From assembly GCF_000282215.1 (NCBI RefSeq), contig NZ_AKJS01000007.1:1-33287 (forward strand): DNA of 33,287 bases. The letters run 5' to 3'. The translations under genes were made by a program, and so were the position numbers. Source of the stretch: Pseudomonas sp. GM21 (GTDB lineage Bacteria > Pseudomonadota > Gammaproteobacteria > Pseudomonadales > Pseudomonadaceae). Of the stretch, positions 1 through 8,626 are shown one piece after another; the first letter of the stretch is position 1; each line of letters begins with the position of its first letter. The notes below the pieces were generated by a model. It had not been told where the DNA came from, made no database searches, and saw only the letters and a list, made by a program, of their open reading frames with translations.

Positions 1-22
1 AACTATCCTGACACCGGGGGGA

Positions 23-36
23 GTCCATATATGGAC
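23..36. other. 14-bp perfect palindrome
   Basis: GTCCATATATGGAC reads the same on both strands. It lies beyond the 3' end of the sulfatase gene, in the first bases of the window, so the gene it might serve is not visible. It could be an operator for the gene to the left. No protein can be assigned. Confidence 0.3.
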
Positions 37-72
37 GTTGGCGTGTTGCGGTACCGCTCCCGGGTTTTGTGC

Positions 73-107
73 ACCTTGCGCACGACAGGTTTCCACGTGC
101 GCAAGGT
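73..107 (-). terminator. Candidate hairpin terminator of the sulfatase gene
   Basis: A perfect 12-bp stem (positions 73-84 against 96-107) encloses an 11-base loop, about 27 bases after the sulfatase stop codon. The stem is GC-rich, but no clear U-run follows on the minus strand. It may be a weak terminator or an RNA 3'-end stabiliser rather than a classical intrinsic terminator. Confidence 0.4.
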
Positions 108-133
108 TGCTTCACCGTATAGCAGGCGATGGA

Positions 134-2170
134 TTACTGATTGGTGCCTGGAATCAGTTCAAACGCGGGGGAAAACGGGGTGATGGCAGCCATCAACTGC
201 GCGAAGGGTTTAGGGTCGCCTTCGAAAGTGGCTTTGCCAGCCTGGACCAGTTGTTCGAAGCCGGTTTTCCTTGCCATTACGCCTTCAAGATCAGAGCGGT
301 TAATGGTGATCGTCAGGTCGGCATTTTTCGCTTGCTGCCCTTTGATATTGGTCAGCGTCGAATTGCTCAACTCAACCACAAACTCCTCACCATTGTCCGG
401 CGTCTTGAGGTTCAGGACGAAGTGTTGATCCGCGACTTTGCTGCCGTCCAGGGCGATGCCGAGGTATTCAAGCCACAACTCGGTGCTCATGGCGCGGATC
501 ATGTCAGGCCCGGTGGATTTCGGCGGCACCCCTTTGGGCATGCCATGGCGCAGTTCATACGCCGCAGCGAGGAAGCTGTTGCGTACTCCGGCACTTTCTT
601 TCTGGTAGCCGACTTGCTCATAAACATCCGCCAGCAGGTCCTTGGCCTTGCTGTTTTGGGGTTCGGCGTACACCAGTTTATTGAGGATTTCATAGGCTTC
701 GCGGTACTTACCCTGATCGAACAGGGATTTCCCCTTGGTCATGATCTTGTCTGCGCCGCCCATCATTTCTACATACAGCGGTGCCGAATCTTTCGGGGAC
801 AGCGGCATCAATGTCGCCGGGTTGGCATCCCAGTAACCCAGGTAGCGGTTGATCACGGCACGGCTATTGTGCTCTTCCGAGCCGTGGTAGCTGTGAGTCG
901 CCCAGTTGTTTTTCAGGCTCTCGGGCAGCTTATAGACGTTTTGAATCTCGTTGATGGTGACGCCCTGGTTGGCGGCGTGCAGCACGGCATTGTTCAGGTT
1001 GGCGTAGGCATCGCGTTGCGCACGCATGACGTCCTGAATCCGCTCGTTACCCCAACGTGGCCAGCTGTGGGATGCGAACATGACATCGGCTTGTTGTCCG
1101 TAACGGTACAAGGCGTTGTTGATGTTCTTCGACCACACCAGTGGATCACGGACCAATGCACCGCGCAGGGTGTAAATGTTATGGATCGTGCCGGTAATGT
1201 TTTCAGCGGCCCAGAAGGCCTTGAATTGCGGGAACCAAGTGTTCATCTCAGCAGGTGCTTCGGTGCCTGGGGTGCTTTGAAACTCCATCTCCACACCGTC
1301 GATGGTAAGGGTTTCGAAATCTTTCGAGATGTAGCGATTGGGCTCGATCAGCCCCATGCTGCCAATGGAGGCATTTTTCCCAATGGCCATGTCGACATGG
1401 CCGTAGGGGCTGTGCGGCAACATCACACCATATTGGAAGAACGCGCGCCGGTTCATGGCATTGCCGGCGTAGACGTTTTCCGCCACGGCATGCTCCATGA
1501 AACCTTCGGGGGCGATCACCGGGATCTTGCCGCTACGCACATCGGCTTCATCGACCACTCCACGGATACCACCGAAATGGTCGGCATGGGAGTGAGAAAT
1601 CACAACCGCGACAACCGGACGCTTGCCGACTTTTTCATTGATGAAGTCCAGGGCTGCCTTGGCGGTTTCCTTCGACATCAGGGTGTCGAACACAATCCAG
1701 CCCGTATCGCCCTTGATGAAGGTGATGTTGGCCAGGTCAAACCCGCGAACCTGGTAAATCTTGTCGGGAACCACCTCATACAGACCGAAGGCCATGTTGA
1801 GGACAGCCTGTCGTTGCAGGGACGGATTGATGCTGTCGAAGTCCTTGCCTTCAGTCAGGAAGTTATAACTGCCCATGTTCCAGGCGACGTTCCCGGCATC
1901 AGCCATGATCTTGTCGTAGGTCGGTGCAGCGATGAAGCCTTTTTTCGCTTCTTCAAAGTCGCGCTTGTCCGCGAATGGAAGTGCCTTGCGCACACCATTT
2001 TGCAGTTCGATTGTGTAAGTCGACGGCGCTTTGCCCTTGCTATCGAAGTGCGCATTTTGTGTTGAGGCCGAATCTGAACGTGCGCCGTTTGCATCTGCAG
2101 CAAAAACCGCAGGGCTGACGCCACTGCCAAGCGTGATTGCCAGTGCCAGATGAAGGGTCTTGTTATGCAT
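134..2170 (-). CDS. sdsA: Secreted alkyl-sulfatase, SdsA1 family (metallo-beta-lactamase fold)
   Basis: Predicted to hydrolyse primary alkyl sulfates such as dodecyl sulfate to alcohol and sulfate, outside the cytoplasm. The product is 678 residues. It has a signal peptide (about 1-24), a metallo-beta-lactamase domain with HSHADH at 193-198, an alkyl-sulfatase dimerisation region (about 400-530) and an SCP2-like C-terminal domain (about 560-678). Putative zinc ligands H193, H195, D197, H198, E304, E323 and H368 have the same spacing as the ligands I recall for P. aeruginosa SdsA1. Start: the frame is open for 89 codons further upstream, but the ATG at 2170 has an AGGA Shine-Dalgarno sequence and is followed directly by the signal peptide. 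The gene is divergent from a LysR gene, which matches the known sdsA/sdsB arrangement. The family is secure; the substrate is inferred. Confidence 0.93.
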   Translation of the reverse strand: MHNKTLHLALAITLGSGVSPAVFAADANGARSDSASTQNAHFDSKGKAPSTYTIELQNGVRKALPFADKRDFEEAKKGFIAAPTYDKIMADAGNVAWNMGSYNFLTEGKDFDSINPSLQRQAVLNMAFGLYEVVPDKIYQVRGFDLANITFIKGDTGWIVFDTLMSKETAKAALDFINEKVGKRPVVAVVISHSHADHFGGIRGVVDEADVRSGKIPVIAPEGFMEHAVAENVYAGNAMNRRAFFQYGVMLPHSPYGHVDMAIGKNASIGSMGLIEPNRYISKDFETLTIDGVEMEFQSTPGTEAPAEMNTWFPQFKAFWAAENITGTIHNIYTLRGALVRDPLVWSKNINNALYRYGQQADVMFASHSWPRWGNERIQDVMRAQRDAYANLNNAVLHAANQGVTINEIQNVYKLPESLKNNWATHSYHGSEEHNSRAVINRYLGYWDANPATLMPLSPKDSAPLYVEMMGGADKIMTKGKSLFDQGKYREAYEILNKLVYAEPQNSKAKDLLADVYEQVGYQKESAGVRNSFLAAAYELRHGMPKGVPPKSTGPDMIRAMSTELWLEYLGIALDGSKVADQHFVLNLKTPDNGEEFVVELSNSTLTNIKGQQAKNADLTITINRSDLEGVMARKTGFEQLVQAGKATFEGDPKPFAQLMAAITPFSPAFELIPGTNQ

Positions 2171-2273
2171 GTAATGGTTCCTGCGCAAAAAAGGGGTGCA
2201 AATGAGCGTCAATGCCGTTGTTTGCGCACGGTTTGCCTGTGTATGTGCGTCGCCAGCTTGACCCGGTACGGCC

Positions 2274-2290
2274 ATGAATAGCATATTCAT
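2274..2290. promoter_or_regulatory. Dyad in the sulfatase/LysR divergent promoter region
   Basis: ATGAATA-gca-TATTCAT is a perfect 7-3-7 dyad placed centrally in the 173-bp gap between the divergent sulfatase and LysR genes. LysR regulators usually bind imperfect dyads in such gaps, so this is the best operator candidate here. It does not fit a strict T-N11-A box. Confidence 0.4.
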
Positions 2291-2343
2291 TTGATTACGA
2301 AAAATTCCGTTTTGATGCTTTTCGATAACATAAAGGTTATGAC

Positions 2344-3303
2344 ATGACGCCTCGCCGCCTACGTCAGTTCTTGGCATTGATTGAACACGCACACTTCGGT
2401 CGGGCAGCAAAAGCGCTGGGGGTTTCCCAGCCGGCATTGAGCAAAAGCATCCAGGCGCTGGAGAGCGAACTCGGGGTCACGCTGTTCGACCGCCGCACGG
2501 AAGGCGTCGTGTTGACGGCGTTTGGACAGCTGCTTCGCGAGAAAAGCCAGCGCTTGTTGATGGCCGAGGAAGACTTGCGGCGTGACATTGCCTTGCTGGC
2601 AGGAGGCGATATCGGCGCACTGAAGGTGGCGTTGGGTCCCTATCCAAGCGTCACCAGCGGCTACGCCAGCATCGCGCGAATGCACGCCCGATATCCGCAC
2701 ATCAAGGTCACTGCCCATGTCGCCGGATGGCGTGAGGTTGCCCATCAGGTCGCCACAGGAGCAGTGGATCTGGGAATCGCCGAAATCAGCACGTTACTCG
2801 GCAGGGAGGAGTTCACCTGTGAGCTGGTGGGTGAGCATGTAGGACGGTTGTTTTGCCGCCCTGGCCATCCGCTGCTGTCGAAACGTCGTTCACTGACGTT
2901 GGCGCAAACCCTCGATTATCCATGGGTGGCCTCGCGCCTTCCGCTGCGGTTGGCCAGCCACTTGCTCCCGGCAACGTTGGGTTGTGCAGGCGCTTATGAT
3001 GCGGTGACGGGTGATTTTGTACCGGCGATCGAAATAGACGTGCCGATGCAAATCGTCAGGTTCGTCGAGTCCAGTAATGCGCTGGCCATAGGGAATTTAT
3101 CGACATTTGAGCAGGAAATCCTGGCGGGTGAACTCGTACCGTTACCCATCCATGACCTCGCACTGCGCACCCGTTATGGCTTCATCTACCTCAAAGAGCG
3201 CTCACTGCCACCCGCGGTAGAGGTTTACATGAAGGAAGTGAGGGCCGTGGAAGAGGAAATTTGTCAGCGCGAAAGTTTTCTCGCCGCGATGAGGATGGAG
3301 TGA
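2344..3303 (+). CDS. LysR-family regulator, probable sulfatase regulator (SdsB-like)
   Basis: A 319-residue protein of standard LysR length. The N-terminal winged helix-turn-helix (about 1-60) has the typical pattern F-x-A-A-x-x-L-x-V-S-Q-P-A-L-S with recognition-helix residues SQPALSKSI, followed by the LysR substrate-binding domain (about 90-300). The start ATG has AAGG about seven bases upstream. It is transcribed divergently from the alkyl-sulfatase, as is the LysR activator SdsB next to sdsA in other pseudomonads. Control of the sulfatase by this protein is therefore an inference from position and family. The inducer is probably a sulfate ester or its breakdown product, which the sequence cannot show. 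Confidence 0.9.
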   Translation: MTPRRLRQFLALIEHAHFGRAAKALGVSQPALSKSIQALESELGVTLFDRRTEGVVLTAFGQLLREKSQRLLMAEEDLRRDIALLAGGDIGALKVALGPYPSVTSGYASIARMHARYPHIKVTAHVAGWREVAHQVATGAVDLGIAEISTLLGREEFTCELVGEHVGRLFCRPGHPLLSKRRSLTLAQTLDYPWVASRLPLRLASHLLPATLGCAGAYDAVTGDFVPAIEIDVPMQIVRFVESSNALAIGNLSTFEQEILAGELVPLPIHDLALRTRYGFIYLKERSLPPAVEVYMKEVRAVEEEICQRESFLAAMRME

Positions 3304-3384
3304 ATTTAGCGGTACATCCGGCTGCCACATCTCCCCGCATCAAGCATTCCTAGTTACAGATTTTATTTTTAAATCACTCATTGC

Positions 3385-3394
3385 GTAATATTAC
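3385..3394. promoter_or_regulatory. 10-bp palindrome in the AT-rich leader of the PaaX-type gene
   Basis: GTAATATTAC is a perfect palindrome within an AT-rich stretch (about 3355-3410) roughly 45 bases before the PaaX-type start codon. The stretch is the likely promoter. An autoregulatory operator is possible, but no spacing-perfect -35/-10 pair stands out. Confidence 0.25.
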
Positions 3395-3440
3395 AAATCG
3401 AGATAATTTCCAGCCGAACGCGTAATGAACTGGAAAGACA

Positions 3441-4235
3441 ATGAAACCCTGCGCAAAAAGCCTGGTGCTCGAACTGCTGGTCGCTAAAAACGGTGTTCCC
3501 TTGCAGGTCAAGGAAGCCATCGTCGCGTGTGAGCTATTCGGAATCAGCGAAAACAACGTTCGGGTCACGCTGGCTCGCCTCACGATTGAAGCCTTACTTG
3601 AAGGCGCGGGACGCGGTAGTTATCAGCTGGGACCGCAAGCCAAGGACATCTCGGCGCAACTGTTTGGGTGGCGCAGCGTGGAGCAGCATCTGCGGCCGTG
3701 GGACGGTAGTTATCTGATGGTTGCGTGCAACGCCTTGGGGCGCAGTGACCGTAACGTCTTGCGCCAGCGTGAACGTGCGCTGCACATGCTGGGCTTCGCG
3801 GAACTGGACAAGGATCTGTATGTACGCCCGAACAATGTCGAGCCGGATGTCGAATCCTTGCGCCAACGTTTGATCGAGCTCGGCCTGGAACCGGCCGCCC
3901 TGGTTTTCCAGGCCTCGGGCTTCGAGGACACGCAAGCGCAGCGAATACACAGCCTGTGGAATGGCGAGTTGCTTAACGACAACTATCGCCGCCATTGCGA
4001 GCAACTGGAAAGCTGGACCCTGCGCGCCGATCAACTGAAATTGGAGGCGGCCGCACGCGAGTCTTTCACCCTCGGCCGCGAAGCCATCCGCCAGATCGTT
4101 TTCGATCCCCTGCTGCCGCACCCCTTGGTCGATGTGACGCTGCGCACCGAATTCCTTGCCTGTACCCAACGTTTTGTGGACCACGGTCACCAGATCTGGC
4201 GGACCTTTTTGCAACAGCCCTCAAGCGCCAACTGA
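3441..4235 (+). CDS. PaaX-family transcriptional regulator
   Basis: A 264-residue protein with a PaaX-like N-terminal winged helix (about 5-65, containing the pattern FGISENNVRVTLARL) and a PaaX-like C-terminal half ending with the family-typical FDPLLP segment. PaaX itself represses phenylacetate genes in response to phenylacetyl-CoA, but no phenylacetate genes are present here. The gene ends 45 bases before the start of a fatty-acid desaturase on the same strand, so both are probably one transcript. The likeliest role is control of that desaturase, perhaps with an acyl-CoA as ligand; this is inference from order and family. A GGAAAG Shine-Dalgarno-like stretch precedes the ATG. Confidence 0.85.
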   Translation: MKPCAKSLVLELLVAKNGVPLQVKEAIVACELFGISENNVRVTLARLTIEALLEGAGRGSYQLGPQAKDISAQLFGWRSVEQHLRPWDGSYLMVACNALGRSDRNVLRQRERALHMLGFAELDKDLYVRPNNVEPDVESLRQRLIELGLEPAALVFQASGFEDTQAQRIHSLWNGELLNDNYRRHCEQLESWTLRADQLKLEAAARESFTLGREAIRQIVFDPLLPHPLVDVTLRTEFLACTQRFVDHGHQIWRTFLQQPSSAN

Positions 4236-4280
4236 CTCATCACCCAGGCCGGCTACAGGCCATTGATGTCGAGGATAGAC

Positions 4281-5270
4281 ATGCATAACAAAACTAAAAT
4301 CAGCGATATACTCAGCCGCGAGGAAATCAAGTCCTTTAGCGAACGCTCGGATTTATGGGGCGCGTGGGCAGTGGGTTCTACCTGGGGTGTGCTGGCCCTG
4401 ACCTTTATCGGTCTGGCCTGCGCTCGTGACTTTTTGCCCTGGTGGGGATTCGGCCTCGCCCTGATAGTGGGCGTGGTTATCATTGCCGGACGCCAGTTGT
4501 GCTTCGGGATTTTGCAGCACGACGCCGCCCACGGCACTTTATTCAAGAGCAAATGGTGCAACGACGTGCTGGTGGATTGGTTGTGCGCCCGGCCGATCTG
4601 GAATGAGCTGCGCAAGTACCGTCCCTATCATCTGACCCATCACGCCAAAACTTCTACTGTCGACGATCCCGATCTCTGCCTGGTGGCGGGGTTGCCTACG
4701 ACTCGTCGCTCGTTGATGCGCAAGTGCCTGCGTGATCTTTCAGGCGTGACCGGCCTCAAGTTCCTGGCGGGACGCTTGCTGATGGATGCCGGCGTGCTGC
4801 AATGGTCGCTGACCAGCAATATCCGGCGCCTGCCACAGGAAGGTCGCCGCTGGTGGGACTACCCGCGGGCCTTCTTCAAAAACGCCAGCGGCATGCTCCT
4901 CACCAACGCCCTGCTCTTTGCCGTGTTGTGGATCAGTGGAAATGCCTGGCTATACGGCGTTTGGGTGCTGGCCTATATCACCCCGTTCCCGCTGTTCATC
5001 CGCATTCGCTCCATGGCGGAACATGCCTGTCTGGAATCAAGCCCGGACGTCCTTCGCAATACCCGGACCACACACGCCGGCTTGATCGCTCGCGCCTGCG
5101 TGGCGCCTATACGGGTCAACTTTCACATTGAGCATCATCTGATGGCCTCGGTACCGTATTTTCGCCTGCCGAAATTGCATGCACTTTTGCGACAGCGCGG
5201 CATCGTACCGCAACCACCCACCTACCTGGAGGTGCTCAAGCGCGTGAGCCTGCGGGTTCACGATGTCTGA
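4281..5270 (+). CDS. Membrane fatty-acid desaturase, three histidine boxes
   Basis: A 329-residue integral membrane diiron enzyme of the fatty-acid desaturase superfamily. The three histidine clusters are H80-DAA-H84, H117-LT-HH121 and H282-IE-HH286, separated by hydrophobic spans (about 30-70 and 200-240), as expected of the fold. It would use O2 and reduced electron carrier to desaturate or hydroxylate an acyl chain or a related lipid. The substrate cannot be read from sequence; relatives also act on amides and carotenoids. Start: the frame is open to a TTG at 4263 and an ATG at 4266, but the ATG at 4281 has GAGGA seven bases upstream and is preferred. It follows a PaaX-type regulator gene, probably as an operon. 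No dedicated ferredoxin or reductase gene is adjacent. Confidence 0.88.
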   Translation: MHNKTKISDILSREEIKSFSERSDLWGAWAVGSTWGVLALTFIGLACARDFLPWWGFGLALIVGVVIIAGRQLCFGILQHDAAHGTLFKSKWCNDVLVDWLCARPIWNELRKYRPYHLTHHAKTSTVDDPDLCLVAGLPTTRRSLMRKCLRDLSGVTGLKFLAGRLLMDAGVLQWSLTSNIRRLPQEGRRWWDYPRAFFKNASGMLLTNALLFAVLWISGNAWLYGVWVLAYITPFPLFIRIRSMAEHACLESSPDVLRNTRTTHAGLIARACVAPIRVNFHIEHHLMASVPYFRLPKLHALLRQRGIVPQPPTYLEVLKRVSLRVHDV

Positions 5271-5346
5271 CTGATAAACCGGGGGGTCCAGGGATTTTGG
5301 GAGGGCTATAAAAAGTAGATGTTCAAGAATGCGACACCGTATTAAT

Positions 5347-5365
5347 GAGCTATACCCAATAGCTC
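5347..5365 (+). other. Short hairpin in the lipoprotein leader
   Basis: GAGCTAT-accca-ATAGCTC forms a perfect 7-bp stem with a 5-base loop, ending 34 bases before the lipoprotein start codon. It has no U-run, so it is more likely a leader structure or protein site than a terminator of the desaturase gene. Confidence 0.3.
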
Positions 5366-5399
5366 CCCCATGCACTTTTTCCATTACTGGAGATTGGCA

Positions 5400-5849
5400 A
5401 TGAAACTCCGCACTCCTCTGGCAGCGCTATTGGTCACCGCAAGTCTCTTCGGCTGCACCAGCTCGTCAAACCACTCGATGAACCTTCCTTTGGTAGCGAC
5501 CCACCAGAATCCAGGGAAGAATGCCACGACCACGTTGACCAGCGTGGGCGATCAAACCAACTTTGACTTCTACATCACAGGTGTTCCAAACGGGACCATC
5601 ATGCCCCCGCGCATCTTCACGTTCATTAACAAAGGTAGCTGCCAGCAACCCGGCCCCGTCGCCTACGCACTGAACGACAAGGTCAACACTGAACCCAATG
5701 CCGGGACCGGTGGGTGGACATTTTACCGAAGTGCGCCGATCAAAATGCAAGACCTGCTTGCGGGCAATTACTCCATTGTCCTGCGAACCTCACCCGAGGA
5801 TGGCAACGCTAATATTTTCTGCGGCAATGTCGCGCAAGCGACTAAATGA
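5400..5849 (+). CDS. Small lipoprotein, possibly Cu,Zn-SOD-like fold without metal ligands
   Basis: A 149-residue predicted lipoprotein. The signal sequence ends in the lipobox LFGC, with lipidated cysteine at C19. GGAGA lies before the ATG at 5400, which supports this start over the upstream in-frame ATG at 5370. The mature part is rich in short beta-strand-like segments and has only two further cysteines. C81 lies in a GSC-QQPG segment and C141 in an FCGNV segment near the C-terminus. This spacing and context recall the disulfide of bacterial SodC (GSC early, ACGVI late), but the metal-binding HGFHIH-type histidines are absent; that stretch reads RIFTFINKG. I infer a SOD-like beta-barrel that has lost catalysis, at low to moderate certainty. 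The function is unknown. Confidence 0.75.
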   Translation: MKLRTPLAALLVTASLFGCTSSSNHSMNLPLVATHQNPGKNATTTLTSVGDQTNFDFYITGVPNGTIMPPRIFTFINKGSCQQPGPVAYALNDKVNTEPNAGTGGWTFYRSAPIKMQDLLAGNYSIVLRTSPEDGNANIFCGNVAQATK

Positions 5850-5876
5850 ATTGCCCTGGACAGTGAAGCGACCTCA

Positions 5877-6890
5877 TCAGGGGTCGCCGCTTCCACGCAA
5901 CTGACGGCGCCGGGCTCCCGGTGACATGGAAAACCAGCGCCGGCAAGCACGATTGAACACGCTCTGCTCGCTATAGCCCAGAAGACCGGCCACCTGGGAC
6001 ATCGGCATGTGTCTTTCCGCCAGATAGTGGTCGGCACGTTCGCGGCGAAGGGCTTCAACCACTTCATCGAAACTTCGCCCCTCCTCGGCCAACCGTCGTT
6101 GCAACATGCGCACGTGCATACCGAGCTGCTCGGCAATCAATGGCAACCGGCAACGCTGGATCGGCATCATGCGCAAGACCAGGCGCTCGACCTGGTTGAC
6201 GACACTCGATGTCGCTTGCAAGTCGAACTGGTTGAAATACTGCTCCAGTGCGTGTTGCAAATAGGGGGCATGTTGCTCAAGGGGCTGACTCAATTGTTCG
6301 TCGCGAAAAACCAGCGCGTTGCAGGATTGCCCTGTGTAAACCGTCGTTTTGAAATAGCGCCGGTAAGCCTGCGCACTTGAAAGATGACTGGAAAACTGTA
6401 CCGACTGGGCAACGAAGTTGTCGCCATACAGCAACTTCATACCGTTATGCGCCACCCCCATCGCCAGCTCCACCATTTGCCGTCGCGGGCTCGGTCCGGT
6501 GAGCCGGATATCGATCACTAAACGCGGAGCACGGGCTTCACTCAGGTCGAGATCAAGCTGGATGCCGGGGCTGTGGTAACCGATAAAACGGATGACTTGC
6601 GCCAGCGCCTCTCCCGCCGTTGCGCACGTTCGAGCGATCACCGCAATCGGTCCGAGTACATGCAGGTCCTGATACTCGGCCATGCGCAGACCAAAATCCG
6701 GGCACTCCAGCTCTTGTGCGGCAAACTCCAGCAGCCCTACCAACGAACGCAGCGGCACGCGCGCGTCCTCGTCCATCAGCAGATCCGGATTGATGCGGAA
6801 GCGTTCAAGCATCAGGTCCGCTTTCCCGCCCAGCTGGCTCGCCACTTCGCGAAACCCGGTAAATGATGTTGTTCTGATCAAAGAAGTCAT
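5877..6890 (-). CDS. AraC-family regulator with arabinose-binding-type N-terminal domain
   Basis: A 337-residue regulator. The N-terminal two thirds resemble the AraC 'Arabinose_bd' ligand domain (PF12625 type). The C-terminal about 100 residues hold two helix-turn-helix motifs, including IAEQLGMHVRMLQRRL and VAGLLGYSEQSVFNRACRRW. Start: the frame runs open to 6971, but the ATG at 6890 begins a sequence of normal family length, while upstream codons offer no better ATG; the Shine-Dalgarno signal is weak. The gene is divergent from a GMC oxidoreductase gene with a 133-bp gap and probably controls it, which is the usual arrangement. The inducer is unknown. Confidence 0.88.
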   Translation of the reverse strand: MTSLIRTTSFTGFREVASQLGGKADLMLERFRINPDLLMDEDARVPLRSLVGLLEFAAQELECPDFGLRMAEYQDLHVLGPIAVIARTCATAGEALAQVIRFIGYHSPGIQLDLDLSEARAPRLVIDIRLTGPSPRRQMVELAMGVAHNGMKLLYGDNFVAQSVQFSSHLSSAQAYRRYFKTTVYTGQSCNALVFRDEQLSQPLEQHAPYLQHALEQYFNQFDLQATSSVVNQVERLVLRMMPIQRCRLPLIAEQLGMHVRMLQRRLAEEGRSFDEVVEALRRERADHYLAERHMPMSQVAGLLGYSEQSVFNRACRRWFSMSPGARRRQLRGSGDP

Positions 6891-6944
6891 GTCATCAAAG
6901 ATCAAATAAATGTCATGAGCGGTCAATAATTTTTTGCAGGTTTC

Positions 6945-7005
6945 AGCCAACAATCCATCCCAGGTATCCACGGTTGCTTCCTTGCGAAGCAGCTCCCTGT
7001 TGGCT
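6945..7005. promoter_or_regulatory. Candidate operator region between AraC and GMC genes
   Basis: AGCCAACA (6945-6952) recurs as its inverse TGTTGGCT (6998-7005), and between them sits TGCTTC-cttgc-GAAGCA (6975-6991). All lie in the divergent promoter gap. Paired distant half-sites suit an AraC-type looping regulator, but short repeats like these can arise by chance. Confidence 0.25.
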
Positions 7006-7023
7006 CATCGGGATCATGCTGTG

Positions 7024-8616
7024 ATGGAATTCGACTACGTAATCATCGGCGCCGGCTCAGCCGGCTGCGTCCTGGCTAATCGCCTGAGTTCAAATCCCAA
7101 TGTCACGGTCTGTTTGCTGGAGGCCGGTCCGGAAGACCGCTCGCCACTGATCCATGCCCCCGTGGGCGTAGCTGCGATCCTGCCGAGCCGACATGTCAAT
7201 TGGGCGTTCCAGACAGTACCGCAACCTGGCCTGAATGGACGTCGCGGCTATCAGCCACGCGGTAAGGTGTTGGGTGGCAGCAGTTCAATCAACGGCATGG
7301 TGTATATCCGCGGTCATCACAGTGACTTTGACGACTGGCAGGCCCTGGGTAATCCAGGATGGTCGTTCGCCGACGTACTGCCGTACTTTCGCAAAAGTGA
7401 AATGAATCACCGTGGAACCTGCGGCTATCACGGCGCGGAGGGCGAACTCTATGTCGGCAAGAACCCGATACATCCGGCCACCCAAGCCTTTATCGAGGCG
7501 GGGCAGATCATTGGGCACCGCCATAACGCCGACTTCAACGGCATCGATCAGGAAGGCATCGGTCAATATGACGTGACTATCCGCGACGGTCGGCGCTGGA
7601 GCACCGCCACCGCGTTCCTCAAACCGATTCGAAATACCCGCAAAAACCTCACCGTGATGACCTCGGTCGCCGCTGAGCGAATCGTATTGGAAGGCAAGAA
7701 AGCTGTCGGCGTGGAGTTGCGTATCAAGGGCAACCGACAGACCATCAAGGCCCGCCAGGAAGTACTGCTCAGCGCCGGATGCTTTGGCAGCCCGCACTTG
7801 TTGATGCTCTCGGGGATTGGCCCGCAGGCGGAACTCAAGCCACAGGGCATACCGGTGCAGCACGAACTGCCCGGTGTCGGACAGAACCTGCGGGACCATC
7901 CGGATGTCGTGCTCAGCTACAAAAGCCACGACACCTCCTTGATGGGCGTCTCGCTGCGCGGCAGCCCGAAGATGGGCAAGGCGTTGATCGACTATGTCCG
8001 GCATCGACGGGGCCCTTTTGTCAGCAACTTCGCCGAAGGGGGGGCGTTCCTGAAAACCGACGCCAGCCTTGCTCGCCCGGATATCCAGTTGCATTCGGTG
8101 ATCGCGATGGTGGACGACCACAACCGCAAGCTGCATTGGGGCCATGGTTTCAGTTGCCACGTCTGCGTGTTGCGACCCAAGAGCGTCGGTAGCGTCGGCC
8201 TGCAATCGAAAGACCCGAGCGCCCCACCGCGAATCGATCCCAACATTCTGGGGCACGACGATGATGTGGAGACCCTGCTCACCGGATACCGAATGACCCG
8301 GGAAATTATCCAGCAAGCGCCGATGGCACGTTACGGTCTGAAGGATATGTACAGCGAAGGGTTATACGGTGACGAACAGCTGATCGAACTGTTACGCCAG
8401 CGCACCGACACCATTTATCACCCGGTCGGCACCTGCAAAATGGGGAGTGACGAGCATGCCGTGGTGGACAGTCAATTACGTGTGCATGGGATAGAGGGGT
8501 TACGCGTGGTGGACGCCTCGATCATGCCGACGCTGATTGGCGGCAACACCAACGCCGCTTCCATCATGATCGCCGAACGCGCCGCCGATTGGGTGTCCGC
8601 TAACCAGCCATCCTGA
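7024..8616 (+). CDS. GMC-family FAD-dependent oxidoreductase (alcohol/choline dehydrogenase-like)
   Basis: A 530-residue flavoprotein of normal GMC length. It has the N-terminal dinucleotide-binding motif GAGSAG (9-14), the GMC signature region GKVLGGSSSINGMVYIRG, a second signature around SAGCFGSPHLLMLSGIG, and the C-terminal catalytic pair H466 (in YHPVGTCKMG) and N510 (in GGNTNAAS). It would oxidise a primary alcohol to an aldehyde with FAD. The H/N pair is shared by choline dehydrogenase and alkanol dehydrogenases, so the substrate is open. No betaine-aldehyde dehydrogenase or bet genes are nearby, which argues against choline. The start at ATG 7024 places the FAD motif at the normal distance; a GTG at 7021 is also possible. 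The divergent AraC gene is the likely regulator. Confidence 0.9.
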   Translation: MEFDYVIIGAGSAGCVLANRLSSNPNVTVCLLEAGPEDRSPLIHAPVGVAAILPSRHVNWAFQTVPQPGLNGRRGYQPRGKVLGGSSSINGMVYIRGHHSDFDDWQALGNPGWSFADVLPYFRKSEMNHRGTCGYHGAEGELYVGKNPIHPATQAFIEAGQIIGHRHNADFNGIDQEGIGQYDVTIRDGRRWSTATAFLKPIRNTRKNLTVMTSVAAERIVLEGKKAVGVELRIKGNRQTIKARQEVLLSAGCFGSPHLLMLSGIGPQAELKPQGIPVQHELPGVGQNLRDHPDVVLSYKSHDTSLMGVSLRGSPKMGKALIDYVRHRRGPFVSNFAEGGAFLKTDASLARPDIQLHSVIAMVDDHNRKLHWGHGFSCHVCVLRPKSVGSVGLQSKDPSAPPRIDPNILGHDDDVETLLTGYRMTREIIQQAPMARYGLKDMYSEGLYGDEQLIELLRQRTDTIYHPVGTCKMGSDEHAVVDSQLRVHGIEGLRVVDASIMPTLIGGNTNAASIMIAERAADWVSANQPS

Positions 8617-8626
8617 TCGTCAGTGG

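Noticed and set aside
38..2065. 675-codon plus-strand open frame opposite the sulfatase gene
   Set aside because: It is antisense to a clear, motif-bearing sulfatase, has no ribosome-binding site or recognisable domain, and reflects GC-rich codon bias.
7285..8316. 343-codon minus-strand open frame opposite the GMC oxidoreductase
   Set aside because: Antisense shadow; the plus-strand frame carries all catalytic motifs.
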